A stretch of 50,186 bases of DNA, from contig PLTD01000027.1 in assembly GCA_003165335.1 (NCBI GenBank), positions 8,801 through 58,986 of the forward strand, read 5' to 3'. A program made the translations under genes and the position numbers. The notes under the pieces were generated by a model. That model was not told where the DNA came from. It worked only from the letters and a program-made list of their open reading frames with translations, and did no database searches. Position 1 is the first letter of the stretch, and the number at the start of each line of letters is the position of its first letter. This DNA is from Rhodospirillales bacterium. GTDB lineage: Bacteria > Pseudomonadota > Alphaproteobacteria > BOG-932 > Roseiterribacteraceae. Positions 19,601 to 26,710 of the stretch are shown here, in pieces.

Positions 19601-21107
19601 GGGCCTGCGTCCTTTCCGGCGCAACTTGACCTATTTCGGCATCGATCTGGATCAGCTGCTCGCTGCCAATCTGCCGCTTGCCAATCGATTGATGGGCGAT
19701 CTCGTCCGTCAATTCGAAAGCGGCGAGTTCAGTCCGCTGCCCTATCGTGCGTTCGATTGGCACGAGGCCGGTGAAGCCTTCCAGTCGATGCAGGCCGCTG
19801 GACATGTCGGCAAGCTGATCGTCAGGCCGGCGGCTGAACCGGTGGCCACCAGTGTTCCCCATACCGCGTTCAAGCCGGCAGCCGGCGTCCATCTGGTTGT
19901 CGGCGGTGCCGGCGGATTCGGTTTCGAAACCGCGGCTTGGCTGATATCCAAGGGCGCTGAGACCGTCGTCGTGGCCTCTCGCCGCGGACGGCTGGAACCC
20001 CATCTGGAAGTCCGGGCCGAGGCGCTTCGCGCGACCGGCGCGAAGCTGATTGTCGAGGCTCTCGACGTAACGGACGAGGGTGCTGTTACGGCCCTGATCG
20101 GCAAGCTCACGCGGGACTATGGCCGCTTGGCCGGTGTCATGCATACGGCGATGGTACTGGATGACGGGCTGATCGCCGGTTTGGAACCGGACCGTACGCG
20201 CGCTGTATTGGCGCCGAAGGTAGAAGGCGCCTCCAATCTGGATCGCGCCACGCGAAGCGCAGATTTGGATTATTTCGTCGCCTTCTCATCGGCGACGACG
20301 ATGATCGGCAATCCCGGACAGGGCGTCTATGTCGCCGCGAACGGCTATCTGCAGGGGCTGATGCGCCGCCGCCGCGCCGAAGGACTACCCGGACTGGCGG
20401 TTGCCTGGGGCGCTATCGCTGACGTCGGCGTTCTCGCCCGCGATCTCGATGTCGCGGCAAAACTTGAAAGGATCAGTGGTATCGTCGCTATGCGGGCCGA
20501 GGATGCGCTGTCCCATTTGGAAACGCTGCTGACGCGTCCATCTGCCTGCCCGTCAACGGTCTATTGCGCCATGTTCCGGCCCGGATCGGCACTTCAGGGA
20601 CTAAAGCTGCTGGGCACGCCTGCCTTCAGCCAGCTGTTCGCTGCTGCCGAAGGAGCCGACTCCGAAACGACGATCGATTTGGCGTCTCAAATCGCCGGTA
20701 AAAGCGATGCTGACGCCCGTGCGGTGGTTGCCGCCATGGTGGCGACGGAGGTCGCGCGAATTCTGCGTCTATCGGCCGAAGAGATCGACGTCGCGCGGCC
20801 GCTCGATGAATTGGGTATGGACTCTCTGATGAGCCTTGAATTACGGATGAGCATCGAAAAGCGCTTCGGCGTTGAGCTGCCGATCGTTGCAATCAGTTCC
20901 AGCATGAACGTTAACGACTTGGCATCCCGCCTGATTTCGGGCCTGAACTCGGGCGGCGATACGCAAGGCGGCGAGAAGGCAGGCGCGGGTGATCTTGAAC
21001 GGCAGTTGATAATGCAGCATGCGCCAGGCGAAATCGGCCTAACCGAATTGATGGCGGTAACCGACGCCATCGAGGAAAGGCGCACCGTCGTCACGGCATT
21101 GCTGTGA
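13638..21107 (+). CDS. Highly reducing type I polyketide/fatty acid synthase (RkpA/WcbR-like)
   Basis: A 2489-residue single-module multienzyme. The order is KS (1 to about 430; active-site Cys183 in DTACSSS, then VEAHGTGT and NIGHLEP), AT (about 535-850; Ser630 in GHSVGE, specificity region AYPFHS), DH (about 900-1180; His935 in LWDHRIDDE, Asp1097 in HPIALDSAFH), a degenerate methyltransferase-like region (about 1230-1560), ER (about 1740-2050; HGAAGGVG near 1888), KR (about 2075-2260; GGAGGFG and SSATTMIGNPGQGVYVAAN) and ACP (Ser2396 in GMDSL). A complete KR, DH and ER set predicts saturated, fatty-acid-like chains, probably made iteratively. There is no thioesterase; release is probably by the alpha-oxoamine synthase whose GTG overlaps the stop. 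Size and neighbours match rhizobial RkpA and Burkholderia WcbR, which are needed for capsule-linked lipids. The AT motif does not allow a confident extender assignment. Confidence 0.92.
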   Translation: MSSLPGHARTAFSQVAITGVAGRLPGANNESEFWRLLEEGRCAVGALPEGRWRPERFFHPRTSEPGFSYSFAGGYIDDPLGFDPTVFGISPREAGEMDPQQRLLLEVVWGALEDAGLPPSAIAGTNVGVYVGASSLDYGNLHTTDPAAIESHFMTGNTLSVLSNRISYIYDLRGPSFTVDTACSSSLVAFAEAQAAISSGRIDMAIVAGVNLLLSPTSFIGFSRASMLSPTGLCRPFSAQGDGYVRAEGAVAMVLSRLSIAMERGYPIRSVALASGINSDGRTNGISLPSVDGQRELLDRLYGDGAIDPRRLAFVEAHGTGTRVGDPAEATAIGEALGRPRDTVLPIGSVKSNIGHLEPASGLAGMYKAILALEHRRLPRSLHSEEINPAIDFTDLNLALATEEVILPQTGTWLAGISSFGFGGTNAHVVIRQPEPSELPVKRTNGSAGRPAEVLVLSAHSRPALNATANAYADIISAGADGPHLATAIAWQRDLSTHRLAVPLDDPARTVAALRNFAETGNIAGGVVGVAPSSAPKVCFVYSGNGSQWAGMGRTAFARNEIFRGRFLAIDEIFSRLADWSLVDALHDPDLAARLKLTRVAQPLLFAVQSALSASLAAWGLKPDMVLGHSVGEVAAAEVSGAISLAEAVHVIFHRSEHQERVQGLGTMAVASIPAGDAESVLGSSGHFGLEIAAINSPTSVTISGPEDVVRGFSQTARKRRIAVRVLDLAYPFHSAILEPLRLPLLESLGDFTPQGTDIPYVSTVTGTVIAGTMLDSEYWWRNVREPVRFRDAVEAAAQQGAGLFIEIGPRPILAANITDTLREAGFDGAMMPSLIEKEDPAATGDPLAIIAARALVFGGTLDTDAFFGHRPAGRTKLPPYAWQKKSFHQPQTTELLDIFGNTPRHPLIGARLSSGAPEWRNLIDATVVPYLWDHRIDDEIVVPGSAFAEMALAVAREIFPEGPIGLEDFDLMQWLPLRPDAMRELSVRLYGDTHVVEIWSRPRLGADEWTLHARGRISRVASPVPAFIPKQDLPHHMTAEQVYESASNAGVDYGPSFRRVIRAERSETLIEIELSPVEEMAGLASRKQILHPIALDSAFHAMFEKIKLRADERYAFLPVRFAGLRVDRDGAIPARARVAVDRETDHSLSISVALYDADGEFIAGLTGGLFRAVTLDRRKQSSVFFHQEQIRLSRDSGEEDARAVAVTALKDSMPETRPESWLVLEAFARSLAYDKLRAVFGDDPVMPESVSTCEKMADEALPQVLNLFDHLLAAGLASETPAGWVLADESGLPGPAEILETFVAEYSGATAEIVLAAQALAGLEQAIATGRSAEIRTTILEQFESSSILFAPILSGALVLSRTLQARVAPDPLRILVAEPSCLGLLRTLAPLVRDGRATVTVIGTDAKRLHHTAARHGHEGFTFLDIGADDDAVEKSAFDLAMGVAFGPVFGGDVALGRAISQRMSPGGLIAVLQPPDNAIFDVLLGGTDDWFAGSIDPQYPIGRVGSGQDSARLLVAAGFSAIETQALKDGAGQILLALPDKRAPAAAAVSSAIVVLVDNGSLLIRQTAQSLRTVGRPVQLLAATLPAEYALAWPVISASAPPGELVDLVFPAFSDVDGGLDRSIAHLAAILDAVQLGKCRLWVLVNGLSAQSPNEIDPLAEAMWCFARVAMNEYPSVTLKLVDVALQVETEQAAQHLTDLLAAPGADAELLIDAVGVSAIRTVPGLGQASGDAIVPAVRLELKSKGVLSNFDWVETARRAPGPSEVEVAIEASGLNFRDIMLATGLLDDDVLDDGLAGAVFGFECAGRVVAVGCDVSHLKVGDAVMGFGRQSFASHTTSDAQVFTLLPEGLPVEAAATIPVAFLTAWYGLVHLAQIQPGEWVLIHGAAGGVGLAAIQIARSRGARIAATVSSPDKRALVELFGAERVYNSRSIAFLDAIREDIGGVDVVLNSLAGEAMLASVKCLKPFGRFVEMGKRDYVLNTAMGLRPFRRNLTYFGIDLDQLLAANLPLANRLMGDLVRQFESGEFSPLPYRAFDWHEAGEAFQSMQAAGHVGKLIVRPAAEPVATSVPHTAFKPAAGVHLVVGGAGGFGFETAAWLISKGAETVVVASRRGRLEPHLEVRAEALRATGAKLIVEALDVTDEGAVTALIGKLTRDYGRLAGVMHTAMVLDDGLIAGLEPDRTRAVLAPKVEGASNLDRATRSADLDYFVAFSSATTMIGNPGQGVYVAANGYLQGLMRRRRAEGLPGLAVAWGAIADVGVLARDLDVAAKLERISGIVAMRAEDALSHLETLLTRPSACPSTVYCAMFRPGSALQGLKLLGTPAFSQLFAAAEGADSETTIDLASQIAGKSDADARAVVAAMVATEVARILRLSAEEIDVARPLDELGMDSLMSLELRMSIEKRFGVELPIVAISSSMNVNDLASRLISGLNSGGDTQGGEKAGAGDLERQLIMQHAPGEIGLTELMAVTDAIEERRTVVTALL

Positions 21108-22489
21108 CCGCCGAGTCCACGCGTGGACGGCTGACCCGATCGGTCAAATCGGCGTTGCTGGATACGATGCGCAAGACACCGGTCGGCGAAAAGCCGGTGC
21201 GCGGCGTCGGCCCATCGCAGGCCAGCCGGCACGATGTTTCGTTCGAAAGCCTGCCGGCCTATCAACAACTGCGGACCCAACGCGCGCTCGCCGATACGCT
21301 GGACATCGGCTTTCCCTTCTACCGCGCGCACGAAGCGCGGGCCGGAGCGCACAGCGTGATCGCCGGAAAGGGCGTCGTTAACTTCGCCTCCTACGACTAT
21401 CTCGGTCTCAACGCTCATCCTGAGATTACAAAGGCCGTCATCGAGGCTGCCGAAACCTGGGGCACAAGCGTATCTGCCAGCCGCATTACGGCAGGCGAGC
21501 GGGGATTTCACCGCGACCTGGAGCGCGCACTGGCTGACGTTTACGAGGCCGAGGATTCGCTGGTCTTCGTCAGCGGCCATGCGACGGCAATTTCCACCAT
21601 CGCCGCACTGCTTGGGCCGAAAGACCTGATCCTTCACGATTCCCTGATCCATAATTGCGTCGTCGTCGGTGCGCAGCTGTGCGGGGCGACACGACGCGCC
21701 TTTCCGCACAACGACCTTGATGCGCTGAACGATATTCTGGCGGCCACTCGCGATCGGTTCGAGCGCGTGCTGATCGTCACCGAAGGGCTGTTCTCGATGG
21801 ACGGCGACGGGCCGGATCTCGCCCGTATTGTCGACATCAAGGAGCAATACGGGTGCTGGCTGATGGTCGACGACGCCCATGCGCTGGGCATCCTGGGGAA
21901 GACAGGGAAAGGCATCGCCGAAATGGCGGGCGTCGATCCCAAGCGGGTCGATATTTGGCTGGGAACCCTGTCCAAAACCCTGGTCAGCTGCGGCGGCTAT
22001 GTCGCCGGCAAACGCGCTCTGGTCGATTATCTGAAATTGGCGGCACCAGGGATGGTCTACAGCGTGGGCTTACCGGCTCCGGCCGCAATCGCCGCGCTGA
22101 CTGCGCTGAAGATTATGCTGCGCGAGCCTGAGCGTGTTGCGCGGTTGCAGGCCAACGGCCAGCTGTTTCTGCGCAAAGCACGCGAAGCCAAGCTCGATGT
22201 CGGCACCAGCTGGGGTTACGCGGTGACGCCGGTGATCCTGGGCGATTCGTTGCGCACGGTTCTATTGGCAGAGCGGCTGCTCGGGCGCGGCTACAACGCA
22301 TTCCCGATCGTGCCACCCGGCGTGCCCGAGCAATCGGCGCGCCTGCGTTTCTTCATCTCCTCCGAACATACGTCAGACGAGATCGAGGGCGCGGTAAACG
22401 CGACACGCGAAGAACTGACACGTCTGGAACGCGAGGGTGTTTCGTTGGCGACTATGGCCAAACTGATGATGGCCAAAGTCAGGTCCTAA
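21104..22489 (+). CDS. PLP-dependent alpha-oxoamine synthase (RkpG-like, AONS/SPT/ALAS family)
   Basis: The GTG at 21104 overlaps the PKS stop (GTGA), giving 461 aa with an N-terminal extension of about 70 residues. The catalytic core is that of 8-amino-7-oxononanoate, 5-aminolevulinate and serine palmitoyl synthases: FASYDYLGLNAHPEI, SRITAGERGFHRDLE, the cofactor-binding VDDAHALGILG, and the Schiff-base lysine Lys291 in GTLSKTLVSCGG. These enzymes condense an acyl thioester with an amino acid by decarboxylation to give an alpha-amino ketone. Next to a PKS lacking a thioesterase, it most likely takes the chain from the ACP, as Fum8p does in fumonisin and PigH in prodigiosin biosynthesis. In rhizobia the equivalent gene is rkpG. 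The amino acid used cannot be read from sequence. Biotin synthesis is less likely given the context. Confidence 0.9.
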   Translation: MTAESTRGRLTRSVKSALLDTMRKTPVGEKPVRGVGPSQASRHDVSFESLPAYQQLRTQRALADTLDIGFPFYRAHEARAGAHSVIAGKGVVNFASYDYLGLNAHPEITKAVIEAAETWGTSVSASRITAGERGFHRDLERALADVYEAEDSLVFVSGHATAISTIAALLGPKDLILHDSLIHNCVVVGAQLCGATRRAFPHNDLDALNDILAATRDRFERVLIVTEGLFSMDGDGPDLARIVDIKEQYGCWLMVDDAHALGILGKTGKGIAEMAGVDPKRVDIWLGTLSKTLVSCGGYVAGKRALVDYLKLAAPGMVYSVGLPAPAAIAALTALKIMLREPERVARLQANGQLFLRKAREAKLDVGTSWGYAVTPVILGDSLRTVLLAERLLGRGYNAFPIVPPGVPEQSARLRFFISSEHTSDEIEGAVNATREELTRLEREGVSLATMAKLMMAKVRS

Positions 22490-22526
22490 TACCGCCAGTT
22501 GAATTACGCACCATCGGGGAGGCACT

Positions 22527-23147
22527 GTGCTGAAACTATTCTACTCGCCCGGAAGCTGCGCTCTCGCTTCGCACATCGCTTTGGAAGAGGCGGGGGCGGA
22601 CTATGAGGAGGTGCGGGTGAATTTCGTCGCCGACGAACAGCGCGGCGCTGCCTATCTGGCGGTCAATCCGAAGGGCCGAGTTCCCGCTTTGGCGACTGAC
22701 CGCGGAGTGGTCAGCGAAACGCCGGCAATCCTGCTGTATATCGCGCAGAGTTTCCCTCAAGCGCATCTGGCGCCATTGGACGATCCCTTTGCGTTGGCCC
22801 AGATCCAGGCCTTCAATCTGTATATCTGCGCCACGCTTCACGTCGCCCGCGCCCACGGCAAACGCGGATATCGCTGGGCTGATGACCCAGCTGCGATCGC
22901 CGAAATGCAGCGCAAGGTCCCACAATCCGTCGGCCAGTGTTTCGACCTGATCGAGCGCGAGATGTTCACCGGTCCATGGGTGATGGGCGATCGCTACACG
23001 ATTTGCGATCCCTATCTCTTCACTTTCGCCCAATGGCTGGAGGCCGACGGCATCGACCCCGCACGCCTACCGAAAATCATCGACCATCGCCGCCGCATGG
23101 CGGAGCGCCCCGCCGTCAAGCGGGCAATCACCGCAGAGCAGGCATAG
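22527..23147 (+). CDS. Glutathione S-transferase family protein
   Basis: The GTG at 22527 is preceded by GGGGAGG four bases upstream, which fixes the start; the protein has 206 aa. The N-terminal thioredoxin fold (LKLFYSPGSCALASHIALEE; NPKGRVPALATD; SETPAILLYIAQ) and all-helical C-terminal domain are those of bacterial GSTs near the beta class. The glutathione-binding cis-proline loop (GRVPAL) and the Ser-Glu of VSETPAI are kept. It sits 37 bp after the oxoamine synthase and seven bases before the SDR, in the same orientation, so it belongs to the lipid cassette. Known relatives conjugate glutathione or act as isomerases or lyases. Its role with the PKS product is unknown. Confidence 0.88.
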   Translation: MLKLFYSPGSCALASHIALEEAGADYEEVRVNFVADEQRGAAYLAVNPKGRVPALATDRGVVSETPAILLYIAQSFPQAHLAPLDDPFALAQIQAFNLYICATLHVARAHGKRGYRWADDPAAIAEMQRKVPQSVGQCFDLIEREMFTGPWVMGDRYTICDPYLFTFAQWLEADGIDPARLPKIIDHRRRMAERPAVKRAITAEQA

Positions 23148-23154
23148 GCACTCG

Positions 23155-23931
23155 ATGGCATTCCAAAACATCGTCATCACCGGTGCGTCCAGCGGAATCG
23201 GCGCGGCGCTGGCGCGGTACTATGCCAAGCCGGGCGTGACGCTGGGCCTGACCGGGCGCGACGCGGCGCGGCTGGGTGCGGTAGCCGCCGACGCGCGGGC
23301 GGCGGGCGCGGCGGTGGAGACGGCGGCTTTTGACCTACGGGACCGGACGGCGCTGAACGGCTTTCTGGCGGGGTTCGAGACGGCGCATCCAATCGACCTC
23401 ATTATCGCCAACGCCGGTATCCTCGACGGAACGCGGGCCGACGGCACGATCGAGGACGCACAAACGGCGCGGCGCGTCATCGACATCAACCTGCTGGGCG
23501 GGGTGGATACTCTGCATGCCGTTCTGCCGGTGATGCGGGCGCGCAAAAGCGGTCATATCGTGCTGGTCAGCTCGCTGGCCGCGATGTCGCCTTTGCCCGA
23601 TGCGCCTGCCTATAGCGCGAGCAAGGCGGGGCTTATGTCTTACGGGCTCGCCATGCGCGCGGCAGTGGCGCCCGACAATGTGCGCATAAGCGTTGTGTGT
23701 CCCGGCTATGTGACCAGCGCCATGACCGAAACCCATATCGGCGAACATCCGTTGAAAATCAGCGCCGAGAAAGCCGCCCGTCTGATTGCCCGCGGCATCG
23801 CCCGCAACAAACCGCTAATCGGTTTCCCGCTCCCGCTCTATATCTTGTCGCTGATCGAGCCCCTCTTCCCGGAATTCGTCGTGCGGATCGCCACCAAGGG
23901 GATCCGTTTCCACGTGGAGCCAAGCTCATAG
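23155..23931 (+). CDS. Short-chain dehydrogenase/reductase, possible keto reductase for the oxoamine product
   Basis: A 258-residue classical SDR. The dinucleotide motif TGASSGIG is at residues 9-16, NAG occurs in LIIANAGILDG, and the catalytic Ser and Tyr153-x3-Lys157 lie in LVSSLAAM and YSASK. The C-terminus carries a hydrophobic, amphipathic stretch (PLYILSLIEPLFPEFVV) that could make a peripheral membrane contact. By position it matches RkpH, the SDR that follows rkpG in rhizobia. It may reduce the 3-keto group of the alpha-amino ketone to an amino alcohol, as 3-ketosphinganine reductase does. That role is inferred from context. The start follows the GST stop by seven bases. Confidence 0.88.
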   Translation: MAFQNIVITGASSGIGAALARYYAKPGVTLGLTGRDAARLGAVAADARAAGAAVETAAFDLRDRTALNGFLAGFETAHPIDLIIANAGILDGTRADGTIEDAQTARRVIDINLLGGVDTLHAVLPVMRARKSGHIVLVSSLAAMSPLPDAPAYSASKAGLMSYGLAMRAAVAPDNVRISVVCPGYVTSAMTETHIGEHPLKISAEKAARLIARGIARNKPLIGFPLPLYILSLIEPLFPEFVVRIATKGIRFHVEPSS

Positions 23932-23945
23932 AACGGAGTGAGACC

Positions 23946-25025
23946 ATGGAGAGACTTTCGGGCGTGCCCTACCAGGGTGCCTTATGGGCGCAGTTCTGCG
24001 ACGAGTTGAAGGCGCTCGGGCAGGAGGTACTGCGAAACGAATCGCCGACCGACGATTTCAACCGCGCCGAAGGCTATCGCTATCTGACCCGCATGCTGCG
24101 CGACGGACTGATGCGCAAGGTGGAATATTGCGACCCCGCCTTCCCGGTGCTTTACGACTTCGCCGCCTATAAGGTCAGCATCGGCAACAATCCTGACAAC
24201 GACTATTTCATGTCCTTCATCGACGGTAATCTGGATTACCGCCTGTCGGGCAGGCGCAATACCGTCCACTACATCTGCATCAGCACAAAATCAGGAAACT
24301 ACGAAACCGACGGCAAGCTGGCGCCGGCGGGATTCATCGACACCACGACGCTAAAGTGCGACGCCGACGGAGGGTTCGAGATCATTTTGAGCAAGAATCC
24401 CCAACTGGGAAACTGGCTTGAAATGGATTCACGAACCACGAATCTCATTGTCCGGCAGACCTTCCTCGACCGCGCGAGCGAAATCGGCGCCGGCGAGATG
24501 AAGCTGGAATGCATCAACCACCCCGAGGAACCCAGCCAGATCGACACGGCCGCCTTTCCTGGGCAATTGCTGAGCGTGATCAAATATATCCAGGGCAATT
24601 TGAACGTTACGGGCGACTGGACGCGGACATTTCAGTCCCGGCCCAACAGCTTCTATCCGATGGACCAAAGTGTCTATCTCAATGCCGGCGGCGACCCGTC
24701 GATCTATTACGAGCAGGGCTATTGGGAGTTGGCGCCCGACGAGGCGCTGTTCGTTACCGTGCCGCAGAGGGAGTGCGAGTTCTGGAACTTCCAGATCAAT
24801 AATTACTGGTCGGAGGTGGTGGGTATGGATCAGGCGCCGTCGGCTCGTAACAAATTCAACGCCTCGCCCAACCCCGACGGTTCGACGACGCTGGTCGTGT
24901 CACACCGCGATCCTGGACATCCCAACTGGATTGCGACGCTTGGCCATGATCGCGGCTCTTTGATTTTTCGGATCATCAATTGCCCCGACCCGGAAACGCC
25001 GCTGATGGAAACCCGCCGCCTCTAG
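23946..25025 (+). CDS. DUF1214-like protein
   Basis: The ATG at 23946, behind a GGAGTGAG-type ribosome-binding site and 14 bases after the SDR, gives 359 aa; the upstream in-frame extension lies inside the SDR. The C-terminal third (WELAPDEALFVTVPQRECEF, WNFQINNYWSE, GSTTLVVSHRDPGHPNWI) is typical of the DUF1214/DUF1254 group of all-beta proteins of unknown biochemical function. No signal peptide or membrane segment is seen. It is the last gene of the rightward lipid cassette. Its stop codon shares a CTAG tetranucleotide with the stop of the convergent HAD gene. Members are often found beside SDR, hydrolase and lipid genes; no reaction can be assigned. Confidence 0.8.
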   Translation: MERLSGVPYQGALWAQFCDELKALGQEVLRNESPTDDFNRAEGYRYLTRMLRDGLMRKVEYCDPAFPVLYDFAAYKVSIGNNPDNDYFMSFIDGNLDYRLSGRRNTVHYICISTKSGNYETDGKLAPAGFIDTTTLKCDADGGFEIILSKNPQLGNWLEMDSRTTNLIVRQTFLDRASEIGAGEMKLECINHPEEPSQIDTAAFPGQLLSVIKYIQGNLNVTGDWTRTFQSRPNSFYPMDQSVYLNAGGDPSIYYEQGYWELAPDEALFVTVPQRECEFWNFQINNYWSEVVGMDQAPSARNKFNASPNPDGSTTLVVSHRDPGHPNWIATLGHDRGSLIFRIINCPDPETPLMETRRL

Positions 25026-25681
25026 GCGCGCTTTGCCAACAGCCTCTCGGCTAGGCCAGGCAAGTCGGAAAACTGTTGGGCGACCGCTGCTGAACCTTCC
25101 GCCATTGCAGGTGCTCCATAACCCCAGCCCGCGAAGATACAGGTGATACCGGCCCCGATCGCGGCCTTCACATCATTGGAATGGTCGCCAACCATAATGG
25201 CGGCATCGGGCGAGCCCCCTGCCAGGGCGAGTGTGTTCAGCAAATGGGCGGGATCGGGTTTACGGGTGGGAAAGCTGTCGCCGCCGCCGATTGCCGCAAA
25301 GAACGGCGCCAGGTCCAGCGCCGCCAGTACCGAAAGCGTAGGGGCAACCGGCTTGTTCGTGCAGACAGAGAGGCTCCAGCCCGCCGCGGCGAAGCGTTTA
25401 AGCGTGTCGACGACACCCGGAAATGGGCGCGTTTCGACTGCTGAATTGGCGGTGTAATCGGCTAGATAGGCGTCGAACTCTGCGTCGGTAAAGGACGCAT
25501 TGCGCGCCGCGAAGGCCCGGTTCAGCAGCACTCGCGCTCCATCCCCGATCATTGGTATGATTTCAGCCCGGTCGAACAGCGCCATTCCCCGCGGCGCGAC
25601 AAGCCGATTCAGTGCGGCAACCAGATCGGGCGCCGAATCGATCAATGTACCGTCCAGGTCCAGCAGAAGGGTCGGCGCCAT
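25022..25681 (-). CDS. HAD-superfamily phosphatase (phosphoglycolate phosphatase-like)
   Basis: The start at 25681 (MAPTLLLDLDGTLIDS) overlaps the upstream gene's TAA by one base (TAATG) and gives 219 aa; an in-frame extension to 25783 lies inside that gene. All HAD motifs are present: the nucleophile Asp in DLDGTLIDS, the Thr in SVCTNKP, the Lys of RKPDP, and the metal-binding GDHSNDVKAA. The helical cap follows motif I, as in the Gph subfamily. Gph removes phosphate from 2-phosphoglycolate, but relatives act on other small phosphoesters. It is the last gene of a three-gene leftward operon with DUF2891 and oxoprolinase-like genes. Confidence 0.87.
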   Translation of the reverse strand: MAPTLLLDLDGTLIDSAPDLVAALNRLVAPRGMALFDRAEIIPMIGDGARVLLNRAFAARNASFTDAEFDAYLADYTANSAVETRPFPGVVDTLKRFAAAGWSLSVCTNKPVAPTLSVLAALDLAPFFAAIGGGDSFPTRKPDPAHLLNTLALAGGSPDAAIMVGDHSNDVKAAIGAGITCIFAGWGYGAPAMAEGSAAVAQQFSDLPGLAERLLAKRA

Positions 25682-26706
25682 TATGGGGTAACCTCTTGTT
25701 CGAATGCGATCAGCGCCAGCAGCGCGAAACTGGCCAGCCAATGTTCGCCGACATAATCGCCCGCGATTTGCGGCAGACTGCAATCAAGATGGCGCTCCGC
25801 GGCGGCGCCGGCGATTTGGCGGCTGGGCTCCTCTAGGCTCGGCGAGATCGACCGCCAGCACCAGGCGCGGCTCAGATTCAACCCGTCGAGATGGACGATC
25901 TTGCAGTCCGAACGGTTGCTGACCACAGCCGGCGCAAACAATGTTGCTGGCTGTTCCTGTGCAATGCCTGGCAGGAAAAGCGCGATCCATCGGCTGAACT
26001 CCTCCGGCGGCAGAGCGCGCCGCATGCATTCCGCCTCTATCAGCGCCGGGGACAGGAAGGCGTCGTTGTCCGGTTCCCATGCCTGGCAATCAACGTCCTG
26101 TCCGTACCAGGCCTGCGCCCGATCCGCGATTGCCTGGGCAAGGTCGGTATGGTTCGCGACGGCGGCATATTCGGATGCGAGCGTCAGGGCAAAGGCCGTG
26201 TTGGTGTGCGCGCCGCTGCGGTTCGGATAGGGCGCGTTTTGCAGGAATCCAAGGAACCTGCAGGATATGGCTTCGGCCAAAGGCCTCATTGCCTCTGACC
26301 ATCGACGACCCTCTTCCGTCGTATTCCGCGTCAGTTCTGCCGCCAGCATCAGCAGCCAGGCCCAGCCATAGGGTCGCTCGAAGGCCATGCTGTCGGGGCC
26401 GGACAGATAGGCCACCTCGCCCTCGACCTTATCCGGGACGAGCTGCCCGGCGAAATGATCGCGGATTCGGTCGCGGCCCGCGAATTCGGGGAAACGCAGA
26501 TAGAGGCTCGCCAGCAGCCAATAGCCATGCACGCAGGAATGCCAGTCGAAGCTGCCGTAGAATATGGGATGAAGGGCGCGCGGCCCTTGGATATCCTCCG
26601 GTCCGGCAAGTACATGATCCAGCTTGTTGGGATATTCCCGCGTCACGTGACCCAGCGCGATTGCCGCGAAGCGTGATGCCAATTGCGGTGAAAGTTTTTG
26701 TGACAT
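25681..26706 (-). CDS. DUF2891 family protein
   Basis: The start at 26706 (MSQKLSPQLASRFAAIAL) lies four bases after the upstream stop; a longer frame to 26772 would run into that gene. The 341-residue protein contains the conserved stretches of DUF2891: HPIFYGSFDWHSCVHGYWLL, RPYGWAWLL, GAHTNTAFAL, WEPDNDAFLSPALIEAECMR and DYVGEHWLASFALLAL. The family looks like an all-alpha (alpha/alpha barrel) enzyme, with histidines and aspartates that could form an active site, but no activity is established. No signal peptide is visible. It is tightly coupled to the HAD gene and follows the oxoprolinase-like gene. Confidence 0.87.
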   Translation of the reverse strand: MSQKLSPQLASRFAAIALGHVTREYPNKLDHVLAGPEDIQGPRALHPIFYGSFDWHSCVHGYWLLASLYLRFPEFAGRDRIRDHFAGQLVPDKVEGEVAYLSGPDSMAFERPYGWAWLLMLAAELTRNTTEEGRRWSEAMRPLAEAISCRFLGFLQNAPYPNRSGAHTNTAFALTLASEYAAVANHTDLAQAIADRAQAWYGQDVDCQAWEPDNDAFLSPALIEAECMRRALPPEEFSRWIALFLPGIAQEQPATLFAPAVVSNRSDCKIVHLDGLNLSRAWCWRSISPSLEEPSRQIAGAAAERHLDCSLPQIAGDYVGEHWLASFALLALIAFEQEVTP

Positions 26707-26710
26707 CGTT

